The notes: a model not told the origin generated them from the sequence alone. A stretch of 64,000 nt of DNA from JACQCF01 sp043742785 (GCA_043742785.1 JAYTXU010000048.1:1-64000); one strand, 5' to 3'. Positions 49,954-59,575 are shown, counted from the stretch's first letter. A program made the numbers and translations.

Positions 49954-50964
49954 TTATGAAGATGGAGGGGCGCAAGATTCGCGGACGATTAAATCAGGTT
50001 CAAGCACTTTACGTACAAGGCCCTCTTGTTTGCCTTGCATAATGTTATTAATAATTCGCACCGATTCCTCGCCCATGGCAAACAAAGGTTGTTTGATGGT
50101 TGTCAACGCTACAGAACCAAAAAGACCGGCAGGATTGTCATCGAAGCCAATAACAGAGATATCTTCTGGAACCTTAATACCGTTTTCATTAGCCACTGAA
50201 ATAATTTCTAAAGCCATATCATCACTTGCTGCAAAAATAGCCGTGGGAGGGTTGTCTAAGGAAAAAAAATGCAGCGCTGCATCACGGGCAGAACGTCTAG
50301 AATAATCCCCTTTAAAAAAATATTCTGGTTCAAACTCGATGCCTTGTTTCATCAAAGTTTTTTGAAAACCTTCATATCGATCCATCCCTGCTTGCGTTTG
50401 CATATTACCAGTAACAGTAGCAATACGCTTGTGGCCCAAGGTAATTAAATATTCGGCCGCCATCATCCCACCTTTAACATTATCAACAGCCAAATAACTA
50501 ACATCTAAATCTTTAACCAAATGATTAATAACCAAAGCAGGAATTCCATCCGCTAGTGCATCTTCCACTTGAGAACGATTTTCAATAATATCTGCAAAAA
50601 TAAGCCCTCCTGAATAACTAGAACGTAGAGGATTTTTACCATCTGTAATATGAAAAACTAAATCTAAACGCAACGTCTCACAACCATGACCAATGCCGCG
50701 CATCAATTCAACCGCATAAAACGAATGAAATACTCCAGGGAAACCAGGAATAACAAAACCAACAGCCGTCCCCATCCCCCCTCTAGCTAAACGCTGAGCA
50801 GTAGGATTAGGTCTAAATTTTAACGCAACAATAGCTTCTTCGACTCTAATGGCTATTTGTTTATCTACGGTAAGAACTTTATTAATAACGCGGGAAACTG
50901 TAGTAATAGATACATTTGCTTTTCTAGCTACATCTGTAATACTAACTTTTTTAAGTGATTTCAT
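49954..50964 (-). CDS. LacI/GalR family transcriptional regulator
   Basis: A 336-residue repressor-type protein. The N-terminal HTH and hinge are clear: SITDVARKANVSITTVSRVI, then ALKFRPNPTAQRLARGG. The periplasmic-binding-like effector domain follows (YLITLGHKRIATVTGNMQTQ, IFAASDDMALEIISVANENG, ISVIGFDDNPAGLFGSVALT). It overlaps the coiled-coil gene by 4 bp. Being at the end of the sugar locus, it probably controls the GPH, ABC and glycosidase genes in response to a sugar, but no LacI-type CG-centred palindrome was found in the promoters inspected. Confidence 0.94.
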   Translation of the reverse strand: MKSLKKVSITDVARKANVSITTVSRVINKVLTVDKQIAIRVEEAIVALKFRPNPTAQRLARGGMGTAVGFVIPGFPGVFHSFYAVELMRGIGHGCETLRLDLVFHITDGKNPLRSSYSGGLIFADIIENRSQVEDALADGIPALVINHLVKDLDVSYLAVDNVKGGMMAAEYLITLGHKRIATVTGNMQTQAGMDRYEGFQKTLMKQGIEFEPEYFFKGDYSRRSARDAALHFFSLDNPPTAIFAASDDMALEIISVANENGIKVPEDISVIGFDDNPAGLFGSVALTTIKQPLFAMGEESVRIINNIMQGKQEGLVRKVLEPDLIVRESCAPPSS

Positions 50965-52349
50965 CTAACCTGATCACCAACCTGTAAATTGGTCTTTTGA
51001 TCCTTAATATCAGCTGCAGAAATCTCATGACGAACCTGAATAACTTCAAGCGTAGCAATCTCTTTATTGTTACGATATACTTTTAAAACCCGTCCAATCA
51101 TACTCCCTTGGATCTCGCCATAATCAACAATAACAAAATTATTCTTTGAATTAATGCTTATGATTTTATGATCTGTTTCTTGAATTTCAGGTGAAGAAGT
51201 TATCGATGACTTTTCTGTGACAGGCATAAGTGTGGAAGAAACGCTCCCACTGTTTCCATTAACAACTATAGGAGGAAGCTCCACTTCTTTATCAGACTTG
51301 GCTTGATTAATTTGTCCTATCTTTTGATCAAGAGTTTGCTTAATCTGCCAAATTTCATTAATACGATCCTGAATAACACCTTCAGTATCTGCAAGACGTC
51401 TACCCATATCATTCTTTTCTTGAGTCAAGCGTGCTGTTGTTTTTTCTAAAGCAACCTTTGTTGACGACAATTGCTTAATTTCCGATTGCATCTGAGCATT
51501 GTCCCCTTTAATCTTAGAGCCAAAATCATTAGCAAATTTCTGATCCCCTCTTGCACGAGCAGCTTCCATTGATAAATTGCTAGCTAAATTTTCTCCATCT
51601 CTAATCTTGCGCTGTAATTCTTGCTTCTCACGAGAATAATTATCTTGCAATTGTTTTTTCTCGTTAGTAAGACGACGTTCAATATCAACCTTATCATTGT
51701 TTAAATCTTTTATCTGTAACTGTAATTCAGAATTTTGTTTTCTTAAATCAGCAACCTGCAAAGCAGTACTATCTAAATCCGCCATAGCTTTATCTAACTC
51801 AACTTGTAATTGAGATTTTTGTTTTAGCACCTTAGCCCAATACTCATCCCCTTCAGGATTGCCCACTACAAGATTAGATTGATCTGAGTTTCCATCGACA
51901 TCAGCCGTTTTATCTTTATTAACAACTTTCTCAGGCGGATGTTGTAATTTCTCCATCAGAGTATCTCTCTCTTTACGAATAGTCTCTAAACGAGATTTCC
52001 AATCATCACGATCTTTATTAGCTTGATCAAGCTGACCCTGATAATCTGATTCTTTAGATTTCAGTTCATCTATCGAGCCTTGTAATAGTTCTTTTTCTTT
52101 TTCTTTAGTTGATAAACGCTTGTTAGTATTTGAGTTCTCTTCTTGTAGTTTTTGAACTTGTTGTTGAAGGCTTTTGGATTCGGCGAGAGCTTTTTCTTGT
52201 TTGGATTTGGTATCTATAAGCTCATCTTGTAAGCTTTGATTCTGTTTAGTTAAACTCTGATTATTTAATGCAAGTAAAACAGCACCGCCAGCAATAGCAA
52301 CTAAAATAACCGACAGAACTATTATACTGCGTTGAATTGCTTGGGACAT
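50961..52349 (-). CDS. membrane-anchored long coiled-coil protein
   Basis: A 462-residue protein with one N-terminal membrane helix (SIIVLSVILVAIAGGAVLLA). About 330 residues of uninterrupted coiled coil rich in Gln, Lys, Glu and Asp follow (LTKQNQSLQDELIDTKSKQE onwards). After a Ser-rich linker comes a C-terminal beta domain (SINSKNNFVIVDYGEIQGSM, then GRVLKVYRNNKEIATLEVIQ). The start was placed at the ATG at 52349 with GGAGG 5 nt upstream; a TTG 12 nt earlier is part of that signal. The role in a sugar locus is unclear; it could tether an envelope complex. Its own promoter lies at 52382-52410. Confidence 0.7.
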   Translation of the reverse strand: MSQAIQRSIIVLSVILVAIAGGAVLLALNNQSLTKQNQSLQDELIDTKSKQEKALAESKSLQQQVQKLQEENSNTNKRLSTKEKEKELLQGSIDELKSKESDYQGQLDQANKDRDDWKSRLETIRKERDTLMEKLQHPPEKVVNKDKTADVDGNSDQSNLVVGNPEGDEYWAKVLKQKSQLQVELDKAMADLDSTALQVADLRKQNSELQLQIKDLNNDKVDIERRLTNEKKQLQDNYSREKQELQRKIRDGENLASNLSMEAARARGDQKFANDFGSKIKGDNAQMQSEIKQLSSTKVALEKTTARLTQEKNDMGRRLADTEGVIQDRINEIWQIKQTLDQKIGQINQAKSDKEVELPPIVVNGNSGSVSSTLMPVTEKSSITSSPEIQETDHKIISINSKNNFVIVDYGEIQGSMIGRVLKVYRNNKEIATLEVIQVRHEISAADIKDQKTNLQVGDQVR

Positions 52350-52381
52350 AACTTCCTCCAAAAAGGTATTTAATTAATACG

Positions 52382-52410
52382 AATATAACAAAGGGGAAGA
52401 AGCAACACAA
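52382..52410 (-). promoter_or_regulatory. promoter of the coiled-coil/lacI pair
   Basis: On the minus strand TTGTGT (52405-52410), a 17-nt spacer and TATATT (52382-52387), about 25 nt before the GGAGG and ATG of the coiled-coil gene. Confidence 0.5.
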
Positions 52411-52435
52411 GCAATTTTATTGATATTTCACAAGA

Positions 52436-53038
52436 TTATTCAAAATGAACATCATCGAGGAAGAAAACACATGAATTTGGATTAGCATCCACATTAGCAG
52501 CCCAAGCAAAACCTCCGCTGATTAAAGATAAGTCTTTGTCACGCAAGTCGATAGAATATTCTTTCCATTCTTTAGAAAGAATCACAGGACCAATAGCTGC
52601 TGTATCTGAATCAGGATACTCGCGATTATAGCCTATCCCACCCATTTTAAATTCAGATACTTGCTCGCCGCCTTTTTCTCCTTTGGCCCAAAAAACTAAT
52701 TTTTTTGCTCCGATTAAATTATAACCACCCTTCTTATCCCCCCAATTATCAGGAGGATTAAGCCAATAAATACCAGCCCAACGGCGACTCTTAGCGGAAC
52801 AAGCTACATCATAAATAACTTTAATACAGGTTTTACCTTCCTGACAATCTTGCTGCCAACCATCATCCATCTTAAGACACTCACCTGTTGGCATGTAACC
52901 TGATGGTGTATAACGATTATGGGAGTGTTTATCCTGATAAACAATAAACTTCGGAAAAGGCTTACTTGGGCCATTTTGAGCCCGAGCTAACGATGAAAAT
53001 ATAACAAAACTAAGAAGAATAAAACAAAAAATTTTCAT
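52436..53038 (-). CDS. exported carbohydrate-binding-like protein
   Basis: A 200-residue protein with signal peptide MKIFCFILLSFVIFSSLARA and then a beta-sandwich of the galactose-binding/CBM type. It contains KTCIKVIYDVACSAKSRRWA, GIYWLNPPDNWG, KLVFWAKGEKGGEQVSEFKM, KEWKEYSIDLRDKDLS and a terminal CVFFLDDVHFE, the usual ending of CBM11/CBM-like folds. Six Cys suggest disulfides. It lies in the sugar locus after the helical-repeat gene, preceded at 53047-53087 by a strong stem-loop. No catalytic domain is present, so it would bind glycans or act as a surface accessory. Confidence 0.65.
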   Translation of the reverse strand: MKIFCFILLSFVIFSSLARAQNGPSKPFPKFIVYQDKHSHNRYTPSGYMPTGECLKMDDGWQQDCQEGKTCIKVIYDVACSAKSRRWAGIYWLNPPDNWGDKKGGYNLIGAKKLVFWAKGEKGGEQVSEFKMGGIGYNREYPDSDTAAIGPVILSKEWKEYSIDLRDKDLSLISGGFAWAANVDANPNSCVFFLDDVHFE

Positions 53039-53046
53039 AAATAACG

Positions 53047-53087
53047 AGCGGGATAAAGAAGGTTCTTAAATCCTCCATTATCCCGCT
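53047..53087 (-). repeat. intercistronic inverted repeat
   Basis: Perfect 10-bp arms AGCGGGATAA / TTATCCCGCT around a 21-nt loop, in the gap between the helical-repeat gene and the CBM-like gene, ending 8 nt before the latter's ATG. The sequence after it lacks a proper T-run, so a processing or stabilising stem-loop is as likely as a terminator. Confidence 0.6.
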
Positions 53088-53098
53088 TCAATTTTAGT

Positions 53099-54058
53099 TT
53101 ATGCGTTATCCATTTCGCCTATTTTTTTCTCAGCAGCTTCTGCAGGTTTCCAGAACCAACCTTGAGGATCCCAAGTTTGAGCATACGAATACTCATCAAC
53201 AATCTTCTTATACGCATGAGCAGCTTCTTCTTTTTTACCAGCTGTACGATACGCTTCACCTAAGATAAACAAGGCTGTGCCAACATCATTAAGAGCCCAA
53301 TATTTAAAAATCTCATCATTGGTCCCTGTTGCATAATCTTTAAGACTTGTCTGCATATCCTTTGCCTTTACAGCATAAAGCTCAGTTGTCTTATTAACGT
53401 AAGCTACTACCGTATTAACATCATTAGCTGCTAACGCTGCCCAAGCTTTGGCTACTAAGTGACTAGAAGAATAATCGCCAAAATCCAAACTAAGACCAGA
53501 TTGTAACATAGCTAACTTTTCCTTAGCTGCATCAGCAGGTTTCCAAAACCAGCCTTTTGTATCCCAGCATTGACCAAAAGAAAAATCACTAACAACCTTA
53601 CTAAAGGCTTCCTTACTTTCGTCTTTCATGTTTGCTTGACGATAAGATTCACCTTGAATATAATAACTAGTAGCCACATCATTCAGAGCCCAGAATTTGA
53701 ATATATCATCATTACTTCCAACTGGATAATCCTTGAGAGAAGCTTGCATTTCTTTAGCTTTAGCTGCATAAAGTTCAATACATTTATTAGTATACGCCAA
53801 CACCGCCTCAATATCATTTTTAGCCATAGCTGCCCACGCCTTGGAAACAAAAGTTGTAGAGCGAAAATCACCAAAATTATACGCCATAGGTTTAGGAATA
53901 ACAGGAGCGGTTGGTGCTTGAACGACCGCTGGAGCTGCCGCCACCGTTCCTTCAACTGACTTAGCTGTCTGAGTATCTGTAACCGTTTGCGCCATTGCTT
54001 GAACATAACCTGTACAAACCATCAAAACAACACAACAAATTCTTAACAACTTTCTCAT
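53099..54058 (-). CDS. exported protein with two copies of a helical-repeat module
   Basis: A 319-residue protein. The start was moved to the ATG at 54058 (GGAGG upstream), giving signal peptide MRKLLRICCVVLMVCTGYVQAMA; earlier codons are leader. After a Pro/Ala-rich linker come two related modules of about 120 residues (from YNFGDFRSTTFVSKAWAAMA and from LDFGDYSSSHLVAKAWAALA). Both hold K-Y/F-WALNDV, a GE-(S/A)-YR TPR-like pair and the ending WD-x-x-G-W-F-W-K-P-A-(D/E)-A. A third copy forms the N-terminus of the neighbouring glycosidase. TPR-like scaffolding is inferred. It has its own promoter. Confidence 0.7.
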   Translation of the reverse strand: MRKLLRICCVVLMVCTGYVQAMAQTVTDTQTAKSVEGTVAAAPAVVQAPTAPVIPKPMAYNFGDFRSTTFVSKAWAAMAKNDIEAVLAYTNKCIELYAAKAKEMQASLKDYPVGSNDDIFKFWALNDVATSYYIQGESYRQANMKDESKEAFSKVVSDFSFGQCWDTKGWFWKPADAAKEKLAMLQSGLSLDFGDYSSSHLVAKAWAALAANDVNTVVAYVNKTTELYAVKAKDMQTSLKDYATGTNDEIFKYWALNDVGTALFILGEAYRTAGKKEEAAHAYKKIVDEYSYAQTWDPQGWFWKPAEAAEKKIGEMDNA

Positions 54059-54145
54059 ACCAACCTCCCTAATAGAACTTAGTGTTAAATAAATAGGTTT
54101 ATTCCCTGTGAAAGAAATAGACACTTCTTTAAAAAAACAAAGAAT

Positions 54146-54174
54146 ATTATAAGTATACACTACCTTACCATCAA
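54146..54174 (-). promoter_or_regulatory. promoter of the helical-repeat gene
   Basis: On the minus strand TTGATG (54169-54174), a 17-nt spacer and consensus TATAAT (54146-54151), about 80 nt before the ATG at 54058. It makes the downstream part of the sugar locus independently transcribable. Confidence 0.6.
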
Positions 54175-54204
54175 AATGCAAATTTGACACTGGCTCTCCT
54201 TGTG

Positions 54205-56505
54205 CTAATTCCACAAGCTCTTATAAATGTCATAAACTTTTCTTTGTTCACGCATCAAAGGACTATGCTTCCCATCTCCTTGCCCTAAAATACCAAACCA
54301 TTCCTCATAATAGTAACCGCCAGGAAAAGGCCCTACAACATCCGCCTTAGTATCATGAATCGATGGTTCATAGTTCTTCCACCATTCATCCACCCACTCA
54401 AAAGCAACTCCTCCAATAGCGTTCCCCTCTCCATCCTCAAAAGCTGCACTATTATAAAATATGTCCAACCAATTACCCTTATGATAATCGGCTTGAGCAT
54501 CTTCGGCCTCTTGTGCAGTCAAACCAGGCCCACTATACGCTGGTGCTCCATATTCAGTAATAAAAGCTGGCTTACCTGTGACCTCAGCAATCTGCTGCCA
54601 ATAAGAACCAAAGCCATAGTCTCCACGATAAACATTAGCCCCATAAGCATCAACATCCGGCGCTGCCTTGCCAAATTTATCCAGAAATAATATATCCCCG
54701 TTACAAAGGGCCACTGGATGATTAGGATCCATCAATTTAATTGTTTTAGCTACTTCATTAACAAATTTATAATAACTTTCAGGTTTTTTATCGGCATTAG
54801 ATGCTACCCCATAATTATTTTCATTACCTAAGAGCCACATCAAAACATAAGGTTCATCTTTAAACTTCGCAACCATCTGTCTGACAGATTCCATCATATT
54901 CTTCTGATGCTCCGGATTATCATAATCTGTACCATCAGACCAAGCAGCCCCGGAACCAACAGCATACTTCCCCAACAAATTCCCCATAATCACCATAAAA
55001 CCATAATCCTGATACATTTTCTTTAGAAAGTCTTTATTAATGGGTCTTTGTGGGTGATCGTATACTCTAAGGGTATTAACTCCCATTTTTTTCATCAATG
55101 AAAAATCCCCTTCATTGGGCTCATCACTATCTTGTTGATTATTCCCATTCTTATCCAACCATGCTTGATAAGCAGCACTAGATTCATCCTCCATCCAATT
55201 GGTCAAGGTTCCATTATCTGGGCTTTGTCCAATCTTCGTTGGAGAGTACGTAATTCCTTTAATCATAAACGGTTTATTATTAACTAGAAGCTGCCAATGC
55301 TTATTCGCATATTGAACAAAATGAACATACCCTTGCCCCAAATTCTTAACAGGCTCTCCTAGGTAAACCTTCTTTTTTTCAATCCCTAAAATATTCTTCG
55401 CCTGATCAACAATATCTAATTGTCGAAGAACTCCTGGTTTTATAATCGTCACATCATTGGTAGGATCATTATCGAAAGAATTTAAAATTTGGATCTTAAC
55501 ACCTTTAAATTCTAATTTCAATTCTGGATGCATACGAAGAATATGCTGAATCTTAGCAATAGCCGCCTGTGAGGGATACCATGGCGTATGCCAATACGTC
55601 CAAGCTAACGTCTCTGGATAATGAACAATGATCGCGTAGTAACATTTAATAGCTTCATAATACATTTGAGCTTTCTCTAATATAATCCCCATATAAAACA
55701 AATTCACACCTGGAGCTTCCGTAGAAGTTGCCCATTTATAAAAAGCTGCCTGTAAATCAGGAGTATTAATAAAATCCCATTGACTACCATCTAAACGGCC
55801 TTCTTTAAGAGCTTTTTTATATTGAGGGTCTTTATAGATATCCGCTATGTCAGGATAAACTCCCTCCCCAACAGCAGCAATCAAACCTTTACGATTTGTC
55901 ACTTGATAATGATATTTTTTTGTTCCTGGATTAAGGAAATTACCATATTTATGATAATCAACAATCTTTTCTGTTCCAGGAAATCTCAAAGTTGGCCTAG
56001 TCTTCGGTCCTTGCTTGACAACAACAGTTTCCTTAGGCAATATTCCTTCCATCACATTGATACTACCCTGCGCCTTCTCTTTAACAGACCAATATGACCC
56101 GCGAGAAGGATCCCAACTTTGCGACCATGGATACCACTGAATAATAAAATTAAAAATATCCTTAGATTGGTCATTTTTACCTTGATGCATAAGTGCTTCA
56201 CCCTGAATAAATAAACAAGTCGCCACATCATTCATAGTTTTGAAATTATCAACTAAATCACGGGCAGGAAAATTGGTTAACTGACCAGCTTGAGTTTTGG
56301 CTGTCTTTTCGTAATTAATCAATACTTCTTTAATTAAATCATCCAGAGTCTTAAAATCGCCCTCGTGAGAGGCTTTCCAAGCTTGATTGACAATCTCGCT
56401 AGAAGAACGTTGAACCTCAGGTAAGGAGGAAGATTCAGCATAAGATACTCTAGATGCCAGAAGTATTGCAAAAATAAGAAGAATATTCTTAAAAAGAAAT
56501 TTCAT
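54205..56505 (-). CDS. exported GH2-superfamily glycosidase with N-terminal helical repeats
   Basis: A 766-residue protein with signal peptide MKFLFKNILLIFAILLASRVSYA. Residues about 30-150 are a copy of the helical module of the next gene (VQRSSSEIVNQAWKASHEGD, ending SQSWDPSRGSYWSVKEKA). A second helical part lies near 260-340. From about residue 410 there is a TIM barrel of the GH2/GH5-like clan (KPFMIKGITYSP, MGVNTLRVYDHP). The acid/base Glu lies in LMWLLGNENNYG (near residue 560) and the nucleophile Glu in KPAFITEYGAPAYSG (near 650). Substrate is not evident. It overlaps the upstream permease stop by one base. Confidence 0.82.
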   Translation of the reverse strand: MKFLFKNILLIFAILLASRVSYAESSSLPEVQRSSSEIVNQAWKASHEGDFKTLDDLIKEVLINYEKTAKTQAGQLTNFPARDLVDNFKTMNDVATCLFIQGEALMHQGKNDQSKDIFNFIIQWYPWSQSWDPSRGSYWSVKEKAQGSINVMEGILPKETVVVKQGPKTRPTLRFPGTEKIVDYHKYGNFLNPGTKKYHYQVTNRKGLIAAVGEGVYPDIADIYKDPQYKKALKEGRLDGSQWDFINTPDLQAAFYKWATSTEAPGVNLFYMGIILEKAQMYYEAIKCYYAIIVHYPETLAWTYWHTPWYPSQAAIAKIQHILRMHPELKLEFKGVKIQILNSFDNDPTNDVTIIKPGVLRQLDIVDQAKNILGIEKKKVYLGEPVKNLGQGYVHFVQYANKHWQLLVNNKPFMIKGITYSPTKIGQSPDNGTLTNWMEDESSAAYQAWLDKNGNNQQDSDEPNEGDFSLMKKMGVNTLRVYDHPQRPINKDFLKKMYQDYGFMVIMGNLLGKYAVGSGAAWSDGTDYDNPEHQKNMMESVRQMVAKFKDEPYVLMWLLGNENNYGVASNADKKPESYYKFVNEVAKTIKLMDPNHPVALCNGDILFLDKFGKAAPDVDAYGANVYRGDYGFGSYWQQIAEVTGKPAFITEYGAPAYSGPGLTAQEAEDAQADYHKGNWLDIFYNSAAFEDGEGNAIGGVAFEWVDEWWKNYEPSIHDTKADVVGPFPGGYYYEEWFGILGQGDGKHSPLMREQRKVYDIYKSLWN

Positions 56506-57350
56506 TATCCAACCACAGCTCCTGAAGACAGTCCTTTAATAATATGTTTCTGCATAGCTAAATATACCATAAGAATGGGTACAGCTGCCATTGTCAACCC
56601 TGCCATCAGAACCGGATAATCTGTACTATTGGCGCCTTGAAAGACCATGAGTCCTCTTTGTAACGGCATCAACCTTGAATCTCCCAAGAGTAAAAAAGCT
56701 AAGATATATTCGTTCCATACAGTCAATGAATTAAAGATAACGATAACAGCAATAGCCGGACGAGCTAAAGGCAAAGCTACAAGCCACCAAATACCAATTT
56801 TGCTACAACCATCAATACGCGCCGCATCCTCTAAATCCTTAGGCACCTTATCAAAAAATGTCTTAAGCAACAAAATACTCATGGAAAGCCCAACGTTAAT
56901 CATGCACAAAATATATCCAAAACGAGTATTAACCAAACCTAAATTTTTCATAATCTGAAACAAAGCCACAAAAGAACCCGGTAAAGGTACCATCATCGCA
57001 GCTACAAACATATAGAAAATAATATTCTTACCAGGGAACTCTAGACGAGAAAAAGCATAAGCTGCCAATGAAGAAATAAGAACAATCCCCCCCACTACAC
57101 AAGCGGTATAAATAATGCTATTTAGAAAGTAAACCGCAAAATTACCCTTAGTCCAGGCAATAGCAAAATTACCAAAATTCAAATGATGTGGAATTAGCCC
57201 CTTGTCGACAAAAACAGTTGCATTGGTCATAAAAGCACAACGCAACATCCAAAATATAGGAAACAGACAGGTTAAAGCAAAAATCATCAAAAAGATATGA
57301 ATCAATGTTGATTTGGTCATCCCCCAGAGAACATGTCTGTTTGTCTTCAT
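56505..57350 (-). CDS. sugar ABC transporter permease (MalG-type)
   Basis: A 281-residue inner-membrane protein with six helices. The first is LIHIFLMIFALTCLFPIFWM. The EAA loop that docks the ATPase is DLEDAARIDGCSKIGIWWLV, with the conserved A-x-x-D-G-x6-(I/P)-x-x-P spacing. The family (carbohydrate uptake CUT1, MalG/UgpE-like) pairs with a MalF-type permease, here the gene directly upstream. No ATP-binding gene lies in the locus, so an ATPase from elsewhere must serve it. Confidence 0.94.
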   Translation of the reverse strand: MKTNRHVLWGMTKSTLIHIFLMIFALTCLFPIFWMLRCAFMTNATVFVDKGLIPHHLNFGNFAIAWTKGNFAVYFLNSIIYTACVVGGIVLISSLAAYAFSRLEFPGKNIIFYMFVAAMMVPLPGSFVALFQIMKNLGLVNTRFGYILCMINVGLSMSILLLKTFFDKVPKDLEDAARIDGCSKIGIWWLVALPLARPAIAVIVIFNSLTVWNEYILAFLLLGDSRLMPLQRGLMVFQGANSTDYPVLMAGLTMAAVPILMVYLAMQKHIIKGLSSGAVVG

Positions 57351-57369
57351 CTTGATTACTTTCGTCTGC

Positions 57370-58284
57370 TCATACTTGTTTTACCTTATCCGATAATTTT
57401 TTTGTAATAAACGAAATACAAACCAAGATAATCCCAAAAATTATCGCCTGGGCACAGGCATAACCAAAACGGTTGGTACCCGTCATAGCCAATAAAATAC
57501 GAGTAACCGGCACATCTGTATGATTAACCAAGCCTTGATTAACCATACTGAGGATTAAAACGAAAACTTGCATACATCCTAAAATCGTTAATATTACCAC
57601 TACCAAAATCACCGGTAGCATCATAGGGATAGTAACATTTGTAAAAGTTTTCCAAGTACTTGCCCCATCAATTTTGGCAGCCTCATATAATTGTTTATCA
57701 ATCGTTTGAAGTCCTGCCACCATAATAATAAAGCCCCATCCAAAACCTTTCCAGCTATTAACAATAGCAATAGTCGTAAGCGCTGTTTTAGGGTCTCCCA
57801 ACCAATTATGCACCAGCTGAGGAAACCCCGAGCTATACAAAAGATGATTTAAGAAACCAATATACTGACCATTCTGCATTTGAGGATTCAAGATCCAGTT
57901 CCAAATAAGACCTACAACAACTTCTGAAAGCACCGGTGGAAGAAAAAAAACTACGCGATAAAAACGTTTCATGCGAATTTCACGATCACAAGCCAAAGCC
58001 AATGCAAAAGCTAAAACATTTTGAAAAGTCAAAGCAATCAGAGTAATATACCCCGCATGTCCGATGGAATCCCACCAAAGATTATCACCAATTAATTCTC
58101 TGTAATTTTCCAAACCAACAAAATGCATAGGACCTATGCCCTTCCATTCATGAAAGGAAAGAAAGATCATATTCAAAAAAGGATAGATATAAAAAACACA
58201 AAAAATAGCAAAAGCAGGAAGAACAAAAAAGAAATTCTGTAAATTATCCTTTAAAATTGCTGCAGCTTTAATCTTCGAACTCAT
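57370..58284 (-). CDS. sugar ABC transporter permease (MalF/UgpA-type)
   Basis: A 304-residue six-helix permease. The start was set at the ATG at 58284, one base after the stop of the binding-protein gene; a longer frame would overlap that gene by 80 bp. Early helix FFFVLPAFAIFCVFYIYPFL is typical of UgpA. The EAA loop is QLYEAAKIDGASTWKTFTNV followed by TIPMMLPVI. It forms the channel with the MalG-type partner downstream. Family is CUT1; the transported sugar or oligosaccharide cannot be named. Confidence 0.94.
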   Translation of the reverse strand: MSSKIKAAAILKDNLQNFFFVLPAFAIFCVFYIYPFLNMIFLSFHEWKGIGPMHFVGLENYRELIGDNLWWDSIGHAGYITLIALTFQNVLAFALALACDREIRMKRFYRVVFFLPPVLSEVVVGLIWNWILNPQMQNGQYIGFLNHLLYSSGFPQLVHNWLGDPKTALTTIAIVNSWKGFGWGFIIMVAGLQTIDKQLYEAAKIDGASTWKTFTNVTIPMMLPVILVVVILTILGCMQVFVLILSMVNQGLVNHTDVPVTRILLAMTGTNRFGYACAQAIIFGIILVCISFITKKLSDKVKQV

Positions 58285-58285
58285 C

Positions 58286-59575
58286 CTAATAATTCCTTTT
58301 GGCCATCCGACGATCTTTAGCAATTTGAACATCTTGGGCCACCTGTTGAGGTGTTTTCTCACCAATAATTATAGCCTGAATCCCTTTATCAAAGACTTCT
58401 AAGACTAATGGATCTTCATTAATAGGCCATATCGTAGGATGTGTGGAATTCTCCATACCCTTGGCAAACTGTTCTTGAATAAACGGTATACCAGCCATCG
58501 CTTCCTTATTAGATGGCAAGTTATTAGTATCTTTTGCCAAAACTATTTGCTGATCTTTAGCTGTTAACCATTTTAAGAAAGCAATAGCCTTATCCTTGTT
58601 AGGTGATTGAGCATTGACTACAAACGAAGATCCTGCTCCTCCCCATATCTTTAAAGGATAGTCCTTAGAAATAGCTGGTGGTAGCATAACTCCGTATTCT
58701 AAATTAGGATTCATATTTTGATAAACATTAACACACCATGAGCCGTTAAAAGTAAATGCTGCACGTTCAAGAGCAAAATCTTGTTCAGCATACTTATTAC
58801 CTTTAGTCACAATACCATCAATTAAAGCCCCCTTATCACGCAAATCAACAAAGACATTCAATACCTTAATCCAGTCAGAATCGGTATATTTAACCTCTCC
58901 TCTAAAGGTATCCAATACCTTTTTTTCTCCCATAATGTTAAAAGCATAGTTAAATGCAAAACTATCGGCTAGCCATAATTCACCCCAACCAGAGACAAAA
59001 GGTACTATACCTACTTTCTTGAGTTTCTTAACATCCAAAATAAATTCATCATAAGTTTCTGGAGGACTGCTAATACCCGCTTTAGCCAATAGTTTCTTGT
59101 TATAAAGCATTTGAATGTTAGTAACGTCAATAGGAACACCATAAATACCAGGTTTAATTCCATAAATATTGCCAACTTCAAACTTGTTAACAAATAAGGC
59201 TTTATCAAAAATGCTTGACCCCCAAGCGCTATCATTAGCACTCATAGGAGCGGTCAAATCTTCTACTAGACCAGCTTTTATAAAATCAGCCATAATTGAT
59301 TTTTTATCTAGAACACCATAAATATCAGGAAGCACATTAGCCTGAGCAGCAGCGATTACTTTTTGCGAATAGGCATCTGAAGGAGCAAAAAGCTGAAGAT
59401 CTACTTCAATACCTGTTTGAGATTTAAATTCTTCGGTGAGCTTCTTAAGAGCATTATCACGATCTGTCATCCAATGCCAAACAGTGATTTTGTTAGAAGG
59501 AGTTTTCGTTTGTCCACATCCAGAAACTAAGACAATGATCAAAATCACGCTTAAAAACGTAAAAAATCTTCTCAT
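58286..59575 (-). CDS. sugar ABC transporter substrate-binding lipoprotein
   Basis: A 429-residue lipoprotein. The start is the ATG at 59575, with AGGGAG 5 nt upstream, giving MRRFFTFLSVILIIVLVSGC with lipobox LVSGC. The mature part opens with KITVWHWMTDRDNALKKLTE, a periplasmic-binding cluster 1 (MalE/UgpB-like) start. It contains EEFKSQTGIEVDLQLF-type sequence and ends with NEDPLVLEVFDKGIQAIIIG. Aromatic residues such as the two Trp near GWGELW suggest sugar stacking. First of the binding protein-permease-permease-glycosidase run. Confidence 0.94.
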   Translation of the reverse strand: MRRFFTFLSVILIIVLVSGCGQTKTPSNKITVWHWMTDRDNALKKLTEEFKSQTGIEVDLQLFAPSDAYSQKVIAAAQANVLPDIYGVLDKKSIMADFIKAGLVEDLTAPMSANDSAWGSSIFDKALFVNKFEVGNIYGIKPGIYGVPIDVTNIQMLYNKKLLAKAGISSPPETYDEFILDVKKLKKVGIVPFVSGWGELWLADSFAFNYAFNIMGEKKVLDTFRGEVKYTDSDWIKVLNVFVDLRDKGALIDGIVTKGNKYAEQDFALERAAFTFNGSWCVNVYQNMNPNLEYGVMLPPAISKDYPLKIWGGAGSSFVVNAQSPNKDKAIAFLKWLTAKDQQIVLAKDTNNLPSNKEAMAGIPFIQEQFAKGMENSTHPTIWPINEDPLVLEVFDKGIQAIIIGEKTPQQVAQDVQIAKDRRMAKRNY

